A stretch of DNA of 64,000 nt from Tatlockia sp. (GCA_013697955.1 JACCVV010000020.1:124001-188000); one strand, 5' to 3'; numbered from the stretch's first letter, positions 29,911-40,387 are shown. Translations and numbers: made by a program. The notes: a model not told the origin generated them from the sequence alone.

Positions 29911-31002
29911 TCATTTAGACAATAATTTATAAAATGATTCTAAAACCTGTTCTGGTTTGATTGTTTCAAGGCAAGCAGGTTTATAGTCGGAACTGCCTTC
30001 ATACGCACATTTAGCTCGTGAACAAGGTGAACAGGAAGGTGCATTAGCTCGTAGATGAATTTGTTTGGCGCCAATCGTTCCACAAAGGTCAGGATTTGAA
30101 GAACCATAGATGCAAATATTAGGGATATTGAGCATAGCAGCCATATGAGCAAGGCCTGTATCTATGCTAATAGCAGCTTTTGCTTGAAATAATACGCTCG
30201 CTTTTTCTGATAAAGAAAGGATTGGCAATAAATGAATTAGCGGACTGTTATTTTTAAGCCTTAATGCGCGCGCTTTTTCTTCATCAGACCACCAGGGCAA
30301 AACAACCTCATAGCCGCAACGAACCAAATCCTTGATGACTTCGTCCCAATAAGATTCAGGCCAAAGTTTATTAGAAGCACTTGTTATCGGTATTGCCATT
30401 ACAAATTTTTCGGGAAGTTTAAAATTCAAACTGGGAAGGTTGGCGGGATCAACACCATAATCCGCCTGAGTTTTAGGTAATTCATAACCTAAAACGGCTG
30501 CCATCATTTGGCGAACACGTTCAGCATGATTTTGTTTTCGATTGACACGTACTTTTTTATGATAGGCTAAATGGGCGCCATATTCGTGAACTGACTTTCC
30601 ATCCAGACCCACTCTTTTCCCCCTGGCCAGAGCGCTTACAAAGGCTGATTTTAAATTGGACTGCGCATCAATAATCATCTCATAGCGTTCAGAACGTAAT
30701 ACCTTCAAAAATTCTGCGATTTCGCCGCTTTTGAGCGCCTGCCATTTATTTTTTTTCCATCGACGGTAGGGAAGGGTGATTATTTTATCAACTGAAGGGT
30801 GCAAGCGTGGTATTTCCTTAAAAGACTCTTCGGCTATCCAGTCAAATTTAAGGCCGGGAAAGGCTTTAACGGCGTCAGTTATTGCAGGTAAGGTCTGTAT
30901 TAAATCGCCCATTGAGGTAATTTTGGTGATTAGAATTTTTCTGGAATCAGTCTGAGCAATCTTTTCAATTGGCGTCTGAGTTGGGGACTGGTCATTTTTC
31001 AT
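29911..31002 (-). CDS. waaC: Lipopolysaccharide heptosyltransferase I
   Basis: WaaC adds the first L-glycero-D-manno-heptose to Kdo in the LPS inner core. The GT9-family protein shows Ile-Leu-Ile-Thr-Lys-Ile-Thr-Ser-Met-Gly-Asp-Leu-Ile-Gln-Thr-Leu-Pro-Ala, then Trp-Ile-Ala-Glu-Glu, Asp-Ala-Gln-Ser-Asn-Leu-Lys-Ser-Ala, and the donor-site Ser-Ile-Asp-Thr-Gly-Leu-Ala-His-Met-Ala-Ala. The frame is open from an ATG at 31053. I chose the ATG at 31002, preceded by GGAA, which gives 363 residues, still somewhat longer than usual because of a polar N-terminal extension. Heptosyltransferase II or III is less likely. Confidence 0.88.
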   Translation of the reverse strand: MKNDQSPTQTPIEKIAQTDSRKILITKITSMGDLIQTLPAITDAVKAFPGLKFDWIAEESFKEIPRLHPSVDKIITLPYRRWKKNKWQALKSGEIAEFLKVLRSERYEMIIDAQSNLKSAFVSALARGKRVGLDGKSVHEYGAHLAYHKKVRVNRKQNHAERVRQMMAAVLGYELPKTQADYGVDPANLPSLNFKLPEKFVMAIPITSASNKLWPESYWDEVIKDLVRCGYEVVLPWWSDEEKARALRLKNNSPLIHLLPILSLSEKASVLFQAKAAISIDTGLAHMAAMLNIPNICIYGSSNPDLCGTIGAKQIHLRANAPSCSPCSRAKCAYEGSSDYKPACLETIKPEQVLESFYKLLSK

Positions 31003-31139
31003 TATGAATTCCATAAAAATTCTGGCATTAAAAACTCTGACTTCTAATCTCATCAGTCAGAGTCCATGCAGCTAGCGGCAAAAGCGAAGAATTTTAATAG
31101 ATCCCTTCTTTATTAACAAGCGAGACCTACTGCATCTTA

Positions 31140-33725
31140 TTATTCAGTCTCAAAATGCAGTTTATCTTCTTTCCAAATGACTCTGATTAAATCGCCTGGT
31201 TTAAAACGACCCGTTAATAAGGATTGAGCAAGAGGATTCTCCAATTTTTGCTGGATGGTTCTTTTCAAAGGCCTTGCACCATAAATAGGATCAAAACCGG
31301 CTTCTGCAAGATGATTAAGTGCCTCAGAACTTAGTTCAAGCTGGATATCCTGATCGTTTAACCGTCTTTGTAGATAATGAATCTGTATGGAAGCAATTTC
31401 CGCAATCTGTTTTTCGTTTAGCGAATGGAAAACAACCGTATCATCAATACGATTGATGAATTCAGGTCGAAAATGTTGGCTAACAACATCCAAAACAGCG
31501 ACTTTAATTTCTTCATAACTCGATTTAGGACCTAAATCCTGAATTAAATGAGAGCCGAGATTTGAGGTCATAACAATGACTGTATTGCGAAAATCGACAG
31601 TTCGACCCTGTCCATCAGTTAACCGGCCATCATCAAGAACCTGAAGAAGGACATTAAAAATATCCGAATGCGCTTTTTCAATTTCATCCAGTAAAATTAC
31701 TGAATAAGGGCGACGTCTGACGGCTTCTGTTAAATATCCGCCTTCTTCATAGCCAACATAGCCAGGAGGTGCGCCGATAAGTCGTGCAACAGAATGTTTT
31801 TCCATAAATTCAGACATATCAATACGAACCATGGCCTCTTCAGTATCAAAAAGAAATCCGGCAAGCGCTTTGCAAAGCTCGGTTTTACCTACACCAGTTG
31901 GGCCTAGGAAGAGAAAAGAACCAATTGGACGATTAGGATCGGCCAATCCTGCCCTGGAACGGCGAATTGCATTGGCCACAGCATCGACCGCTTCATTTTG
32001 TCCTATAACGCGTTTATGCAAGGCTTCTTCCATATGCAAAAGCTTTTCCTTTTCCCCTTCTAGCATTTTTGCAACGGGAATACCTGTCCATTTTGATACG
32101 ATTTCTGCAATTTCTTCTTCGGTAACCTTGTTGCGAACGAGGGTGTTCTCGTTATTTTCTGCTTTTTCAGTGGCGTTCACTTGCGATAATTGTTTTTCAA
32201 GTTCAGGTATACGTCCATATTGTAATTCAGACATGCGGGCCAAATCGCCGGCGCGTCTAGCTGTTTCAAGCTCTATTTTAGCTTGCTCCAATGCTTCTTT
32301 TATTTGATTTGCACCTTGAAGAGTTGCCTTTTCAGCCTTCCAGATTTCTTCCAGGTCAGCGTATTTTTTTTCTATTTCATTTATGCTTTCTTCCAGATCA
32401 TGAAGACGTTTTTTGGAAGCCTCATCATCTTCTTTTTTAAGAGCCTCACGTTCGATTTTAAGTTGAATTAAACGACGTCCTAACTTATCCATGATTTCAG
32501 GTTTGGAATCGATTTCCATGCGGATTTTAGAACCGGCTTCGTCAATTAAATCAATGGCTTTATCCGGTAATTGCCTGTCAGTAATGTACCGATAAGATAA
32601 AGTGGCTGCAGCAACCAAGGCCGGATCGGTTATATCGACCCCATGATGGACTTCATAGCGCTCTTGCAGTCCACGCAAAATAGCGATTGTGTCTTCAACA
32701 GTTGGCTCTTTAACTAATACTTTTTGGAAACGACGTTCTAATGCGGCATCTTTTTCAATGTATTTTCGATATTCATCAAGGGTTGTCGCTCCAATACAGT
32801 GTAATTCTCCTCTAGCGAGTGCTGGTTTTAGCATATTGCCAGCATCCATCGCACCTTCGGCTTTACCAGCGCCAACAACAGTATGTAGTTCATCAATAAA
32901 GAGGATTATTTGACCTTCTTGCTTTGCTAAATCATTTAGCACTGCTTTCAAGCGCTCTTCGAATTCACCGCGATATTTTGCGCCTGCAATCAAAGCACCT
33001 AAATCTAGCGAAAGCAGCCGTTTGCTTTTTAGGCCTTCCGGTACTTCACCATTGACGATACGCTGGGCCAAGCCTTCAACAATCGCAGTTTTACCAACCC
33101 CCGGCTCACCAATAAGCACTGGATTATTTTTTGTCCGTCTTTGCAGAACCTGAATAGTTCGGCGAATTTCATCATCGCGGCCGATAACCGGATCCAGTTT
33201 TCCCTGCTCAGCTCGTTCCGTTAGATCTATTGTATATTTTTCCAAGGCCTGGCGTTGCTCTTCTGCATTGGGATCATTAACTGTATCTCCTCCACGCATT
33301 TCATCGATTGCCTTTTCAACCGCTTGCGTTTGGGCGCCTGCTTGTTTTAACAATCTGCCAAGACTTCCGTCTTCACTAACAGCAGCTAAAATAAACATTT
33401 CGCTGGAAATATATTGGTCTTTCCTTTTTTGCGCGAGTTTATCAGTTAAGTTAAGTAAGCGATTTAAGGCATTAGAGATATGAATGTCGCCGCCAGTTCC
33501 GCTGACTTTGGGTAATTTATCCAAGGCTTGATCAAGTAAATTGCGTAATTGTGAGAGGTTTACACCCGCCTTGGAAAATAAAGGACGGCTGCTGCCTCCT
33601 TGTTGATCAAGCAGGGCTTTCATTAGATGCTCAGGTTCAATGAACCCATTATCACGGCCTAAAGCCAAAGATTGCGCATCGGCCAAAGCCATCTGAAATT
33701 TAGAAGTTAGCTTATCCATTCGCAT
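31140..33725 (-). CDS. clpB: ATP-dependent disaggregase ClpB
   Basis: ClpB works with DnaK to pull proteins out of aggregates. Starting at Met-Arg-Met-Asp-Lys-Leu-Thr, as in other ClpBs, it has about 861 residues; an in-frame ATG at 33779 would add 18 atypical residues. Domains in order: the Clp N-domain, AAA1 with Gly-Glu-Pro-Gly-Val-Gly-Lys-Thr (near 205), the coiled-coil M-domain (about 400-530) that separates ClpB from ClpA/ClpC, AAA2 with Gly-Pro-Thr-Gly-Val-Gly-Lys-Thr (near 605), and the C-terminal oligomerisation domain. Heat-shock control is expected, but I could not support a sigma-32 promoter. Confidence 0.97.
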   Translation of the reverse strand: MRMDKLTSKFQMALADAQSLALGRDNGFIEPEHLMKALLDQQGGSSRPLFSKAGVNLSQLRNLLDQALDKLPKVSGTGGDIHISNALNRLLNLTDKLAQKRKDQYISSEMFILAAVSEDGSLGRLLKQAGAQTQAVEKAIDEMRGGDTVNDPNAEEQRQALEKYTIDLTERAEQGKLDPVIGRDDEIRRTIQVLQRRTKNNPVLIGEPGVGKTAIVEGLAQRIVNGEVPEGLKSKRLLSLDLGALIAGAKYRGEFEERLKAVLNDLAKQEGQIILFIDELHTVVGAGKAEGAMDAGNMLKPALARGELHCIGATTLDEYRKYIEKDAALERRFQKVLVKEPTVEDTIAILRGLQERYEVHHGVDITDPALVAAATLSYRYITDRQLPDKAIDLIDEAGSKIRMEIDSKPEIMDKLGRRLIQLKIEREALKKEDDEASKKRLHDLEESINEIEKKYADLEEIWKAEKATLQGANQIKEALEQAKIELETARRAGDLARMSELQYGRIPELEKQLSQVNATEKAENNENTLVRNKVTEEEIAEIVSKWTGIPVAKMLEGEKEKLLHMEEALHKRVIGQNEAVDAVANAIRRSRAGLADPNRPIGSFLFLGPTGVGKTELCKALAGFLFDTEEAMVRIDMSEFMEKHSVARLIGAPPGYVGYEEGGYLTEAVRRRPYSVILLDEIEKAHSDIFNVLLQVLDDGRLTDGQGRTVDFRNTVIVMTSNLGSHLIQDLGPKSSYEEIKVAVLDVVSQHFRPEFINRIDDTVVFHSLNEKQIAEIASIQIHYLQRRLNDQDIQLELSSEALNHLAEAGFDPIYGARPLKRTIQQKLENPLAQSLLTGRFKPGDLIRVIWKEDKLHFETE

Positions 33726-33845
33726 AAAAGCCTCACTATTAGCATTAAAGAAATTAAATCCATTCTGATGAATGGACAAAAACTAAATCAAGATGAACAG
33801 CTACTGTCTGAATTTTAGTTTAATTTAAAACGGTTCTGAGGTAAA

Positions 33846-34832
33846 ATGTGGGGTTTTTACCTAAATTCAAGTCTAATGCTAATGAATAATTCTTTTCCCG
33901 ATGAAAATACTGATTCTCAAGCTGTAATAAATCAATTAGTTAGCGAATACCTTCGTCAACAGAAAGCTAAACGCCGCTGGCGCTGGATTTTTAGAATTTT
34001 AATTCTCATTATTCTGCTTATCACGCTTTATCTGGTATTTTCAGAAGAAGATTCCACCTTGCATGCTAAACCCCATGTAGGTTTAGTTGATTTAAACGGA
34101 TCTATTAGTGATGGCCAAGGGGGCAGTGCCGATAATTTCGCTAAAAGTTTGGATAATGCCTTTAAAAGTACCGGACTAAAAGCGCTGATTTTAAGAATTA
34201 ACAGCCCTGGTGGAAGCCCTGTTCAAGCAGACTATATGTACAACAGCATTAATTATTACCGTAAAAAATATCCTGAGATTAAGGTTTATGCGGTTTGTGT
34301 CGATGTCTGTGCTTCTGCAGCCTATTATGTCGCTGCAGCTGCAGAAGAAATCTACGCCAACCCTTCAAGTATGGTGGGTTCAATTGGCGTTTTATATAAC
34401 GGTTTTGGTTTTGTTGATGCACTACAGAAATTAGGTGTAACAAGACGTTTGCAAACCGCCGGAGCCAATAAAGGCTTTCTGGATCCTTTTTCACCGGTTA
34501 ATCCTGAACAAGCCAAGTTACTGCAAACCATGCTCGACGAAATACACACCATCTTTATTGATAGAGTAAAAACGGGCCGCGGTAATCGCTTGAAAATTGA
34601 TGATCAGACCTTCTCAGGTTTATTCTGGATAGGCCAAAAAGCAAAAGATCGCGGTTTAATTGATGGCTTTGCCAGCAGCGGTCAAATTGCCCGTGATATT
34701 ATTAAAACCGAACAGATGATTGACTATACCTACAAACAATCAGTCTTTGATCGCGTTGCCAAAAATATTGGTGCTTCGATAGCAGATCAATTACCTGTAG
34801 CTTTGGGGCTTAAAGAAGGGTTCAAAGCTTAG
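33846..34832 (+). CDS. sppA: Signal peptide peptidase SppA-like S49 protease
   Basis: S49 proteases degrade leftover signal peptides or cut within membranes. The 328-residue protein is the short, 36K-type form with one membrane anchor (about residues 48-66). The family segments follow: Gly-Leu-Val-Asp-Leu-Asn-Gly-Ser-Ile, Ile-Leu-Arg-Ile-Asn-Ser-Pro-Gly-Gly-Ser-Pro, Ala-Ala-Ala-Ala-Glu-Glu-Ile-Tyr-Ala-Asn-Pro-Ser-Ser-Met-Val-Gly-Ser-Ile-Gly with the likely nucleophile Ser, and Gly-Leu-Ile-Asp-Gly. GAGG lies just before the first ATG; another Met 12 residues in is possible. It is divergent from clpB. Confidence 0.88.
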   Translation: MWGFYLNSSLMLMNNSFPDENTDSQAVINQLVSEYLRQQKAKRRWRWIFRILILIILLITLYLVFSEEDSTLHAKPHVGLVDLNGSISDGQGGSADNFAKSLDNAFKSTGLKALILRINSPGGSPVQADYMYNSINYYRKKYPEIKVYAVCVDVCASAAYYVAAAAEEIYANPSSMVGSIGVLYNGFGFVDALQKLGVTRRLQTAGANKGFLDPFSPVNPEQAKLLQTMLDEIHTIFIDRVKTGRGNRLKIDDQTFSGLFWIGQKAKDRGLIDGFASSGQIARDIIKTEQMIDYTYKQSVFDRVAKNIGASIADQLPVALGLKEGFKA

Positions 34833-34863
34833 CTTTATCTTTATGTATCCTGAAAATGCTTTA

Positions 34864-34878
34864 GCCCGCCTCGCGGGC
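34864..34878. terminator. Short GC hairpin after sppA
   Basis: GCCCGC-CTC-GCGGGC lies 31 bases after the sppA stop, followed by AAAA rather than a U-run. The same 6-bp stem sequence occurs at 27466-27481. It may end the sppA transcript before the next promoter. Confidence 0.35.
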
Positions 34879-34920
34879 AAAACATGTCCAATTTGATAAA
34901 TTTCTAATATATCCCGGATC

Positions 34921-34953
34921 CTTAATGTCTGCTTAATTTTCTATATGTATAAT
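34921..34953 (+). promoter_or_regulatory. PmrA-box-like promoter of the 539-aa gene
   Basis: Tandem half-sites CTTAATGTC (34921-34929) and CTTAATTTT (34932-34940) are 11 bp apart, followed after 7 bp by a perfect TATAAT (34948-34953). This is the best of the three such promoters in the window. Confidence 0.65.
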
Positions 34954-34986
34954 CTGTAGGCAGAACGGTTAATTTAGGGGTTTGTA

Positions 34987-36606
34987 ATGGCGATGAGTCT
35001 AACCAAATGGTGGGAGTTACTTGAAGCTGATTTAGTAAGATTAAGATCGCAAGGCCTAACTAATCAAAATTCTGCACTGCAAACCCTTGAAACCATAGCC
35101 AATATTGGTGTTCGTATTGAACAAGAAAGTATTTTATCGGCGCAAACCAAAGATAAAAATATTAGAGAAGCGCTAACATCGCTAGGTTCTCCTTATTCTT
35201 CTGACCTCGCTTCTGACCCCCAATATTTACCAAATGTGAGTACCCCTCAAGAATTATTATTAGCTGTTTGTTATTTTCACCATTTAAATCGATTTCAAGC
35301 TATTGATGAATCAAATAACCCATTAATTCTAAATGGGGTAATTTCGAAAAAAACACTTGTTGCAGAAACTGCACAAAAACTTAAAGAAAGGATTGATGCC
35401 TATTGCAGTCTTGATGCTAATCTGGCCACTTTTAAACTCGCATTTCAAGAGGTTGAAAAGCAAGCAGGAGCTACATTGTTTGAAAAATTGACCTCATTAC
35501 TTGCTGAATTGCCCTTGGAAGAAAAACTTATTATCCAACTTGAAGCTGATGCAGCAGAGGCGATTCAAAATAACTTGGATAAACAAATGGGTCTAATTCA
35601 AGTCTTTGACGACCTGGATCTGACGCTTAAAAAGAAAGAAAAAATTCTGAGGGATCTATCCTCCAGTATAAAATTCATCGAAGAGTTAAATGCAAATTTT
35701 ATTGATCCTATAAAATTGGCGACGCCAAATTATCCGATTAATTCTACTAAGGAAAATGCATTAATTTGGGAAAAAATCAAAAGCCAATATGCTTTGAATA
35801 AACCTTCTAATCTAATAGTGAGTGCAACCCGCGATTTAGTAAGCGATGCATTGTCAATAGCTAAGTTACCCTTTAAAGCCTTTAACTTCTTTACCAGTAA
35901 TACTTTAGGCTATTTTACTCCTCAAATTGTTAATAATACGATTTCAACCGTGACGACAACAGTGGGAGACCTTTATAATTCAATTATTCCCTCTACAAAT
36001 CATGAAATGATTAAAAATTCTTTAATCATTTCGGCTAAAACGCTAATCTCTGATTTGGCAGATTCACTCAATAATAGTCAGGAACAGAATCGAAGCCAGA
36101 AATTATCTGGAAACGATTTTGAATCGATGAGTTCCCAGGAAATTCAAAACCTGGCTGACAAAATAGCTGTGGTAAGAAATATTATTCACATTCAAAAGAC
36201 CATAGAGTTATATCGCCAAAAACAAAATACCGGAATTGTAACGATGACCCAAATGAGCTTTTTTGGGCCGATTATCAAGTTATTATCCAAGACTTCATTC
36301 AGACGATTCATCTATGATCGAATTCTTCTGAGTTTGGAAGCTGAAAAACTTTCTAAAAATTTAGCGATATTAGTTCAGCAAGTTGACCAAAATGTCTTAG
36401 CAATTGACCAAGTTAACCCTGCTTTGCATACGGCTCTAAATTTAACTAAAACTAACTCCGGAAAAATTAAAAATACTAGCGTTTATACCTTTTTCAAAGA
36501 ATTGGACAAAGATCTCCAAGCTGAACGAGATCAGGCAGCAATAGATTTGGAAGCGGTAATTGACCATGCAAGCTTTAAATCAGGATTAGTAAACCAGGGC
36601 TCCTGA
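34987..36606 (+). CDS. 539-aa helical protein, candidate effector
   Basis: No family recognised. The protein is almost wholly helical by composition, with coiled-coil-like stretches rich in Glu, Lys and Leu at about residues 120-240 and 460-530. A less charged segment (about residues 270-330), rich in Thr, Asn, Ser and aromatic residues, could touch a membrane but is not a clear transmembrane helix. There is no signal peptide. GGGG lies 6 bases before the ATG. It is monocistronic, flanked by sppA and an EamA transporter. The PmrA-like promoter and lack of relatives suggest a Dot/Icm substrate; this is inference. Confidence 0.65.
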   Translation: MAMSLTKWWELLEADLVRLRSQGLTNQNSALQTLETIANIGVRIEQESILSAQTKDKNIREALTSLGSPYSSDLASDPQYLPNVSTPQELLLAVCYFHHLNRFQAIDESNNPLILNGVISKKTLVAETAQKLKERIDAYCSLDANLATFKLAFQEVEKQAGATLFEKLTSLLAELPLEEKLIIQLEADAAEAIQNNLDKQMGLIQVFDDLDLTLKKKEKILRDLSSSIKFIEELNANFIDPIKLATPNYPINSTKENALIWEKIKSQYALNKPSNLIVSATRDLVSDALSIAKLPFKAFNFFTSNTLGYFTPQIVNNTISTVTTTVGDLYNSIIPSTNHEMIKNSLIISAKTLISDLADSLNNSQEQNRSQKLSGNDFESMSSQEIQNLADKIAVVRNIIHIQKTIELYRQKQNTGIVTMTQMSFFGPIIKLLSKTSFRRFIYDRILLSLEAEKLSKNLAILVQQVDQNVLAIDQVNPALHTALNLTKTNSGKIKNTSVYTFFKELDKDLQAERDQAAIDLEAVIDHASFKSGLVNQGS

Positions 36607-36684
36607 AACCGGTAAAATGTATTATTTATAGTCATATTTAGAAAATTAAGATAAAATAGACTAAATTTATTATTAATAGATATT

Positions 36685-37572
36685 ATGCCATTTCCTCATC
36701 TTCTTTTAGCTTTTCTTGTTGTCATTATTTGGGGCATAAATTTTATCTTCGTAAAATTCGCTTTGCTAGAAATATCACCCTTGTTGCTTTGCGCACTTCG
36801 TTTTATTTTGGCCTCCATTCCAGCGATTTTTTTTATTAAACCCCCTGCAATACCTTTCAAGCTAATTGCCATGTATGGCCTGATTATGTTTGCTCTGCAA
36901 TTTAGCTTTGTATTTATCGGAATGCATGCTGGAATGACGCCGGGAATGGCCTCGTTGATTATGCAAACCCAGGTTTTTTTCTCAATGTTTTTTGCAGCTT
37001 TTTTTCTTGGTGAAAAAACCAATTTATGGCAGGTGATCGGAGCTATAGTTTCATTTATCGGAATTGGTTTGGTAGCTTTTCATTTTGATGCAAGTATTTC
37101 TTTGTTGGGTTTTGTATGCATTCTCGGTGCCGCTGCGAGTTGGGGATTAGGAAATTTGATTACCAAAAAAACCAGGCAAATCTCAATGATTGCTTTAGTT
37201 GTTTGGGGCTCATTTATTGCTTCGCTGCCAATGATATTTCTTGCTCTGCTTTTTGAAGGAACAGAGTCGATTCGATCGAACATTCAACAGCTGAGTTGGC
37301 TTGGCTTATCTTCAGTTTTGTATATTGTATATATATCCACATGGATTGGTTATGGCGTCTGGAATTGGCTGCTAAGCCGCCATTCTGTTGGAACTGTAGT
37401 TCCTTTTACCTTATTAGTACCCGTTGTCGGGATTTTAAGTTCAGTGATAATCTTGGGCGAACCTTTCCAGCTCTGGAAATTAGGCGCATGCCTCTTAGTT
37501 ATCAGCGGATTATTTATCAACCTGTTTGGCGGCCGCCTTGGTATAACTAAAGTAGCCCAGAAACTTTCTTAA
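36685..37572 (+). CDS. EamA/DMT family transporter
   Basis: A 295-residue inner-membrane protein with about ten helices arranged as two EamA repeats of five. The N-terminal repeat has Trp-Gly-Ile-Asn-Phe-Ile-Phe-Val-Lys and Leu-Arg-Phe-Ile-Leu-Ala-Ser-Ile-Pro. The first repeat ends with Phe-Phe-Leu-Gly-Glu-Lys and the second has Ile-Leu-Gly-Glu-Pro-Phe, the usual end-of-helix signature. DMT proteins export amino acids or metabolites. Resemblance to cysteine/O-acetylserine exporters is suggestive, but the substrate is open. It converges with suhB, 10 bases apart. Confidence 0.88.
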   Translation: MPFPHLLLAFLVVIIWGINFIFVKFALLEISPLLLCALRFILASIPAIFFIKPPAIPFKLIAMYGLIMFALQFSFVFIGMHAGMTPGMASLIMQTQVFFSMFFAAFFLGEKTNLWQVIGAIVSFIGIGLVAFHFDASISLLGFVCILGAAASWGLGNLITKKTRQISMIALVVWGSFIASLPMIFLALLFEGTESIRSNIQQLSWLGLSSVLYIVYISTWIGYGVWNWLLSRHSVGTVVPFTLLVPVVGILSSVIILGEPFQLWKLGACLLVISGLFINLFGGRLGITKVAQKLS

Positions 37573-37582
37573 AGATGCTGTT

Positions 37583-38377
37583 TTAATCCTTACTTTTCGT
37601 TATAGGCATTAGTGTTTGCAATAGGCCTTTAAAAACCTTTGGCGTTCCAGCAACAATATCGCCTTGTTTTATATAGTCTTCACCGCCTTGCAAATCACTC
37701 ACCAACCCACCGGCTTCTTTAATTAATAAGGAACCGGCCGCAAGATCCCAGGGACGCAAACCAAACTCCCATAAACCATCAAGGCGCCCGCTAGCCACAT
37801 AAGCCAGGTCAAGCGCTGCTGACCCTGTACGTCTTATTCCGGCACATTTTCCAATTAATGCTTCAAAGGTAGGTAAGTAACGTTGTCCCATTGCAACATT
37901 GCGATGTGGAAACCCAATACCCAATAAGGCTGAACTGAGTTGAGTCTGTTTAGAAACCCGGATACGGCGATCATTTAATTGCGCTCCTCTTCCCCGGCTT
38001 GCTGAAAAACATTCATGTCGAAGCGGATCGTAAACCACAGCATGCTCAATACGATTTTTAACACGGTGAGCAATTGAAACGGAAAAGCAAGGGAAACCGT
38101 GCAAATAATTAGTTGTGCCATCAAGGGGATCTATAATCCAAACTGCTTCTGAATCCTCATTATGAATGCCGCTTTCTTCAGCAATAATTCCATGCTCTGG
38201 ATAAGCTTTATGAATCGCACTTATAATTGCCTGTTCTGCTTTGACATCCACCTCAGAAAAAAACTCTTCACTCGATTTGGCGGTGACTTTTATTCTATCA
38301 ACTAGCTCGATGTGGCGCATGATAATATCGCCGGCTTGACGTGCGGCAGAAATAGCAATATTCAATAAGGGATGCAT
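37583..38377 (-). CDS. suhB: Inositol monophosphatase family protein SuhB
   Basis: SuhB is a Mg-dependent inositol-1-phosphatase that also acts in rRNA antitermination complexes with NusA. The 264-residue protein has both metal-site motifs: Ile-Ile-Ala-Glu-Glu-Ser-Gly then Ile-Asp-Pro-Leu-Asp-Gly-Thr-Thr-Asn-Tyr (about residue 82), and the C-terminal Trp-Asp-Leu-Ala-Ala-Gly. The suhB/trmJ divergent pair followed by iron-sulfur genes is a common gammaproteobacterial arrangement, which supports this identity over other IMPase paralogues. Confidence 0.93.
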   Translation of the reverse strand: MHPLLNIAISAARQAGDIIMRHIELVDRIKVTAKSSEEFFSEVDVKAEQAIISAIHKAYPEHGIIAEESGIHNEDSEAVWIIDPLDGTTNYLHGFPCFSVSIAHRVKNRIEHAVVYDPLRHECFSASRGRGAQLNDRRIRVSKQTQLSSALLGIGFPHRNVAMGQRYLPTFEALIGKCAGIRRTGSAALDLAYVASGRLDGLWEFGLRPWDLAAGSLLIKEAGGLVSDLQGGEDYIKQGDIVAGTPKVFKGLLQTLMPITKSKD

Positions 38378-38484
38378 AATTAGACTCTTTTTCTACAAAG
38401 TCCGCGATTCTAACACATTTTTTTTTGTACAGAGAGTCATTGCTGGTATAGTTGCTCACATTAAATTTTTTATGTTTTTATTAT

Positions 38485-39222
38485 ATGAACTTTTCATCGA
38501 TACGAATCGTGTTGGTAGCTACTTCCCATCCAGGTAATATTGGTTCAACTGCAAGAGCAATGAAAACAATGGGCTTGTCGAAACTCTATTTAGTTTCCCC
38601 GAAATCGTTTCCTGATCAGAAAGCAACCGAACTAGCTGCCGGAGCTGATGATGTTCTCGAAAATGCTGTGATTACCGATTCCTTAGACGAGGCGCTTAAA
38701 GGTTGTCAATTGATTCTCGCTACTTCAGCAAGACCAAGAGGGATATCCCTGCCAGGCTTAACGCCAGCCGGATGTGCGCAGTTGATTAGTGAGCAACCAG
38801 ATAATACAGAAATAGCGCTCATGTTTGGAAGAGAACATGCAGGTTTGACCAACGAAGAATTATTGCGCAGCCACTATCATGTCAATATTCCTTCAAATCC
38901 AGAATATAGTTCTTTGAATCTTTCCCAAGCTGTTCAAATATTGGCTTATGAATTGAGAATGAAAGAACTTTCACCAAAGGCTGAAGTGGAACTTTCAAAG
39001 GACAGACTTGCAACTGCGGAAGAAATTGAGCAATTTTATGTACATTTAAAAGAAGTTCTCATTGCTGTTGAATTTTTAAAACCTACAAATCCAACTCGGC
39101 GTTTACAACAAAGAATTCGACGCCTTTTCAATAGGACTCGATTAGAACATAAAGAAGTAACTATTCTACGCGGAATGTTAAGCCAGGTTCTCTATGTCTT
39201 GAGGAGGGGGAAAGATGCCTGA
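38485..39222 (+). CDS. trmJ: tRNA (cytidine/uridine-2'-O-)-methyltransferase TrmJ
   Basis: TrmJ methylates the ribose of position 32 in several tRNAs using SAM. The 245-residue SPOUT/SpoU protein shows [13 protein letters not shown] near the N-terminus, [13 protein letters not shown], and the knot motif Ser-Ser-Leu-Asn-Leu-Ser-Gln-Ala-Val. The frame continues to a TTG at 38452, but the ATG at 38485 gives the normal N-terminus. It overlaps iscS by 8 bases. In E. coli iscR would stand between them; here it is absent. Confidence 0.95.
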   Translation: MNFSSIRIVLVATSHPGNIGSTARAMKTMGLSKLYLVSPKSFPDQKATELAAGADDVLENAVITDSLDEALKGCQLILATSARPRGISLPGLTPAGCAQLISEQPDNTEIALMFGREHAGLTNEELLRSHYHVNIPSNPEYSSLNLSQAVQILAYELRMKELSPKAEVELSKDRLATAEEIEQFYVHLKEVLIAVEFLKPTNPTRRLQQRIRRLFNRTRLEHKEVTILRGMLSQVLYVLRRGKDA

Positions 39223-40387
39223 GAATCTTCCCATTTATCTGGACTATATGGCAACAACGCCAATTGATCCGGCTGTTCTTGCTAAAATGTTAGACTTTAT
39301 GGGCAAAGAAAGCAGCTTTGGTAATCCAGCTTCCAGCACCCATATCTACGGAAAATTGGCAGCGGAAGCAGTAGAAAATGCACGTTGTCAAATTGCTGAA
39401 TGCATTCATGCTGAGCCAGCCGATATTATCTTTACCTCAGGAGCTACCGAGTCGGATAACTTAGCCATTTTGGGGGCTGCTCGTTTTTATCAAGCCAAAG
39501 GAAGACACCTAGTCACCATGTCTACTGAACATAAAGCCGTTCTCGATTCATTTCGGCAATTAGAAAAAGAAGGCTTTAAGGTTACTTTTTTGAAGCCGCA
39601 AAAAGATGGTTTACTGGATTTAAATGGTTTAAAAGATGCCTTGACTGATGAAACTATTCTAGTTTCTATAATGCATGTTAATAATGAGATAGGTGTTGTG
39701 CAGGATATTAAGGCAATTGGTGATTTATTAAAAAATAAAGGTATTATTTTTCATGTTGATGCAGCACAAAGTGCAGGAAAAATTCCCCTGGATCTAAAGC
39801 AGTTATCGGTTGATCTAATGTCTTTTTCCGGGCACAAAATTTATGGCCCTAAAGGTGTTGGCGCTTTATATGTACGTCAAAAACCCCGCATCCGTTTGCA
39901 ACCGCTTTCTTTTGGCGGCAGTCATGAAAAGGGTTTGCGATCAGGTACTTTAGCGACTCATCAAATTGTCGGTTTAGGCGAAGCGTTTGCCAGATCTGAA
40001 ACTAGAGTTTTGGAAGAACAAGCAAGAATTCTGCATTTGCGTCAACGATTGTGGGATGGAATCAAACATCTTCCCGGTGTGCAATTAAATGGGAATGCGC
40101 AGCAACGAGTTGCCGGCAACCTTAATCTCTCCTTTGAGGGAGTAGAAGGTGAGTCGTTACTTTTAGCCCTTCAAGAGTTGGCGGTTTCGACAACCTCCGC
40201 CTGTATGGCGGCTAGTCGACAACCTTCTTATGTTTTAAAGGCACTCGGGCTTGGTGATGAATTGGCTTATAGTTCGATTCGTTTGTCGATTGGCCGGTTT
40301 ACAACAGAAGCAGAAATAAAGCGAAGTATTGAAACAATCTGTTTCCAGATTAAACGTTTGCATGAAATTTCGCCATATGATGTATAA
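39215..40387 (+). CDS. iscS: Cysteine desulfurase (IscS/NifS type)
   Basis: A PLP enzyme that takes sulfur from cysteine for iron-sulfur clusters and tRNA thiolation. The 390-residue protein starts with [10 protein letters not shown]. It has Ser-Gly-Ala-Thr-Glu-Ser-Asp-Asn, the PLP-binding Lys in [10 protein letters not shown], and the mobile-loop Cys in Thr-Thr-Ser-Ala-Cys-Met-Ala-Ala. All catalytic residues are intact. It overlaps both trmJ (8 bases) and the IscU-like gene (11 bases), so the set is translationally coupled. Confidence 0.95.
   Translation: MPENLPIYLDYMATTPIDPAVLAKMLDFMGKESSFGNPASSTHIYGKLAAEAVENARCQIAECIHAEPADIIFTSGATESDNLAILGAARFYQAKGRHLVTMSTEHKAVLDSFRQLEKEGFKVTFLKPQKDGLLDLNGLKDALTDETILVSIMHVNNEIGVVQDIKAIGDLLKNKGIIFHVDAAQSAGKIPLDLKQLSVDLMSFSGHKIYGPKGVGALYVRQKPRIRLQPLSFGGSHEKGLRSGTLATHQIVGLGEAFARSETRVLEEQARILHLRQRLWDGIKHLPGVQLNGNAQQRVAGNLNLSFEGVEGESLLLALQELAVSTTSACMAASRQPSYVLKALGLGDELAYSSIRLSIGRFTTEAEIKRSIETICFQIKRLHEISPYDV

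Noticed and set aside
31831-32307. Plus-strand frame of 158 codons antisense to clpB
   Set aside because: Ser-rich shadow of the ClpB AAA2 and middle-domain region, with no independent evidence.
33726-33830. Possible sigma-32 promoter upstream of clpB
   Set aside because: A CTTGATT and a CCATTC are present on the minus strand but the spacing is too short for a heat-shock promoter.
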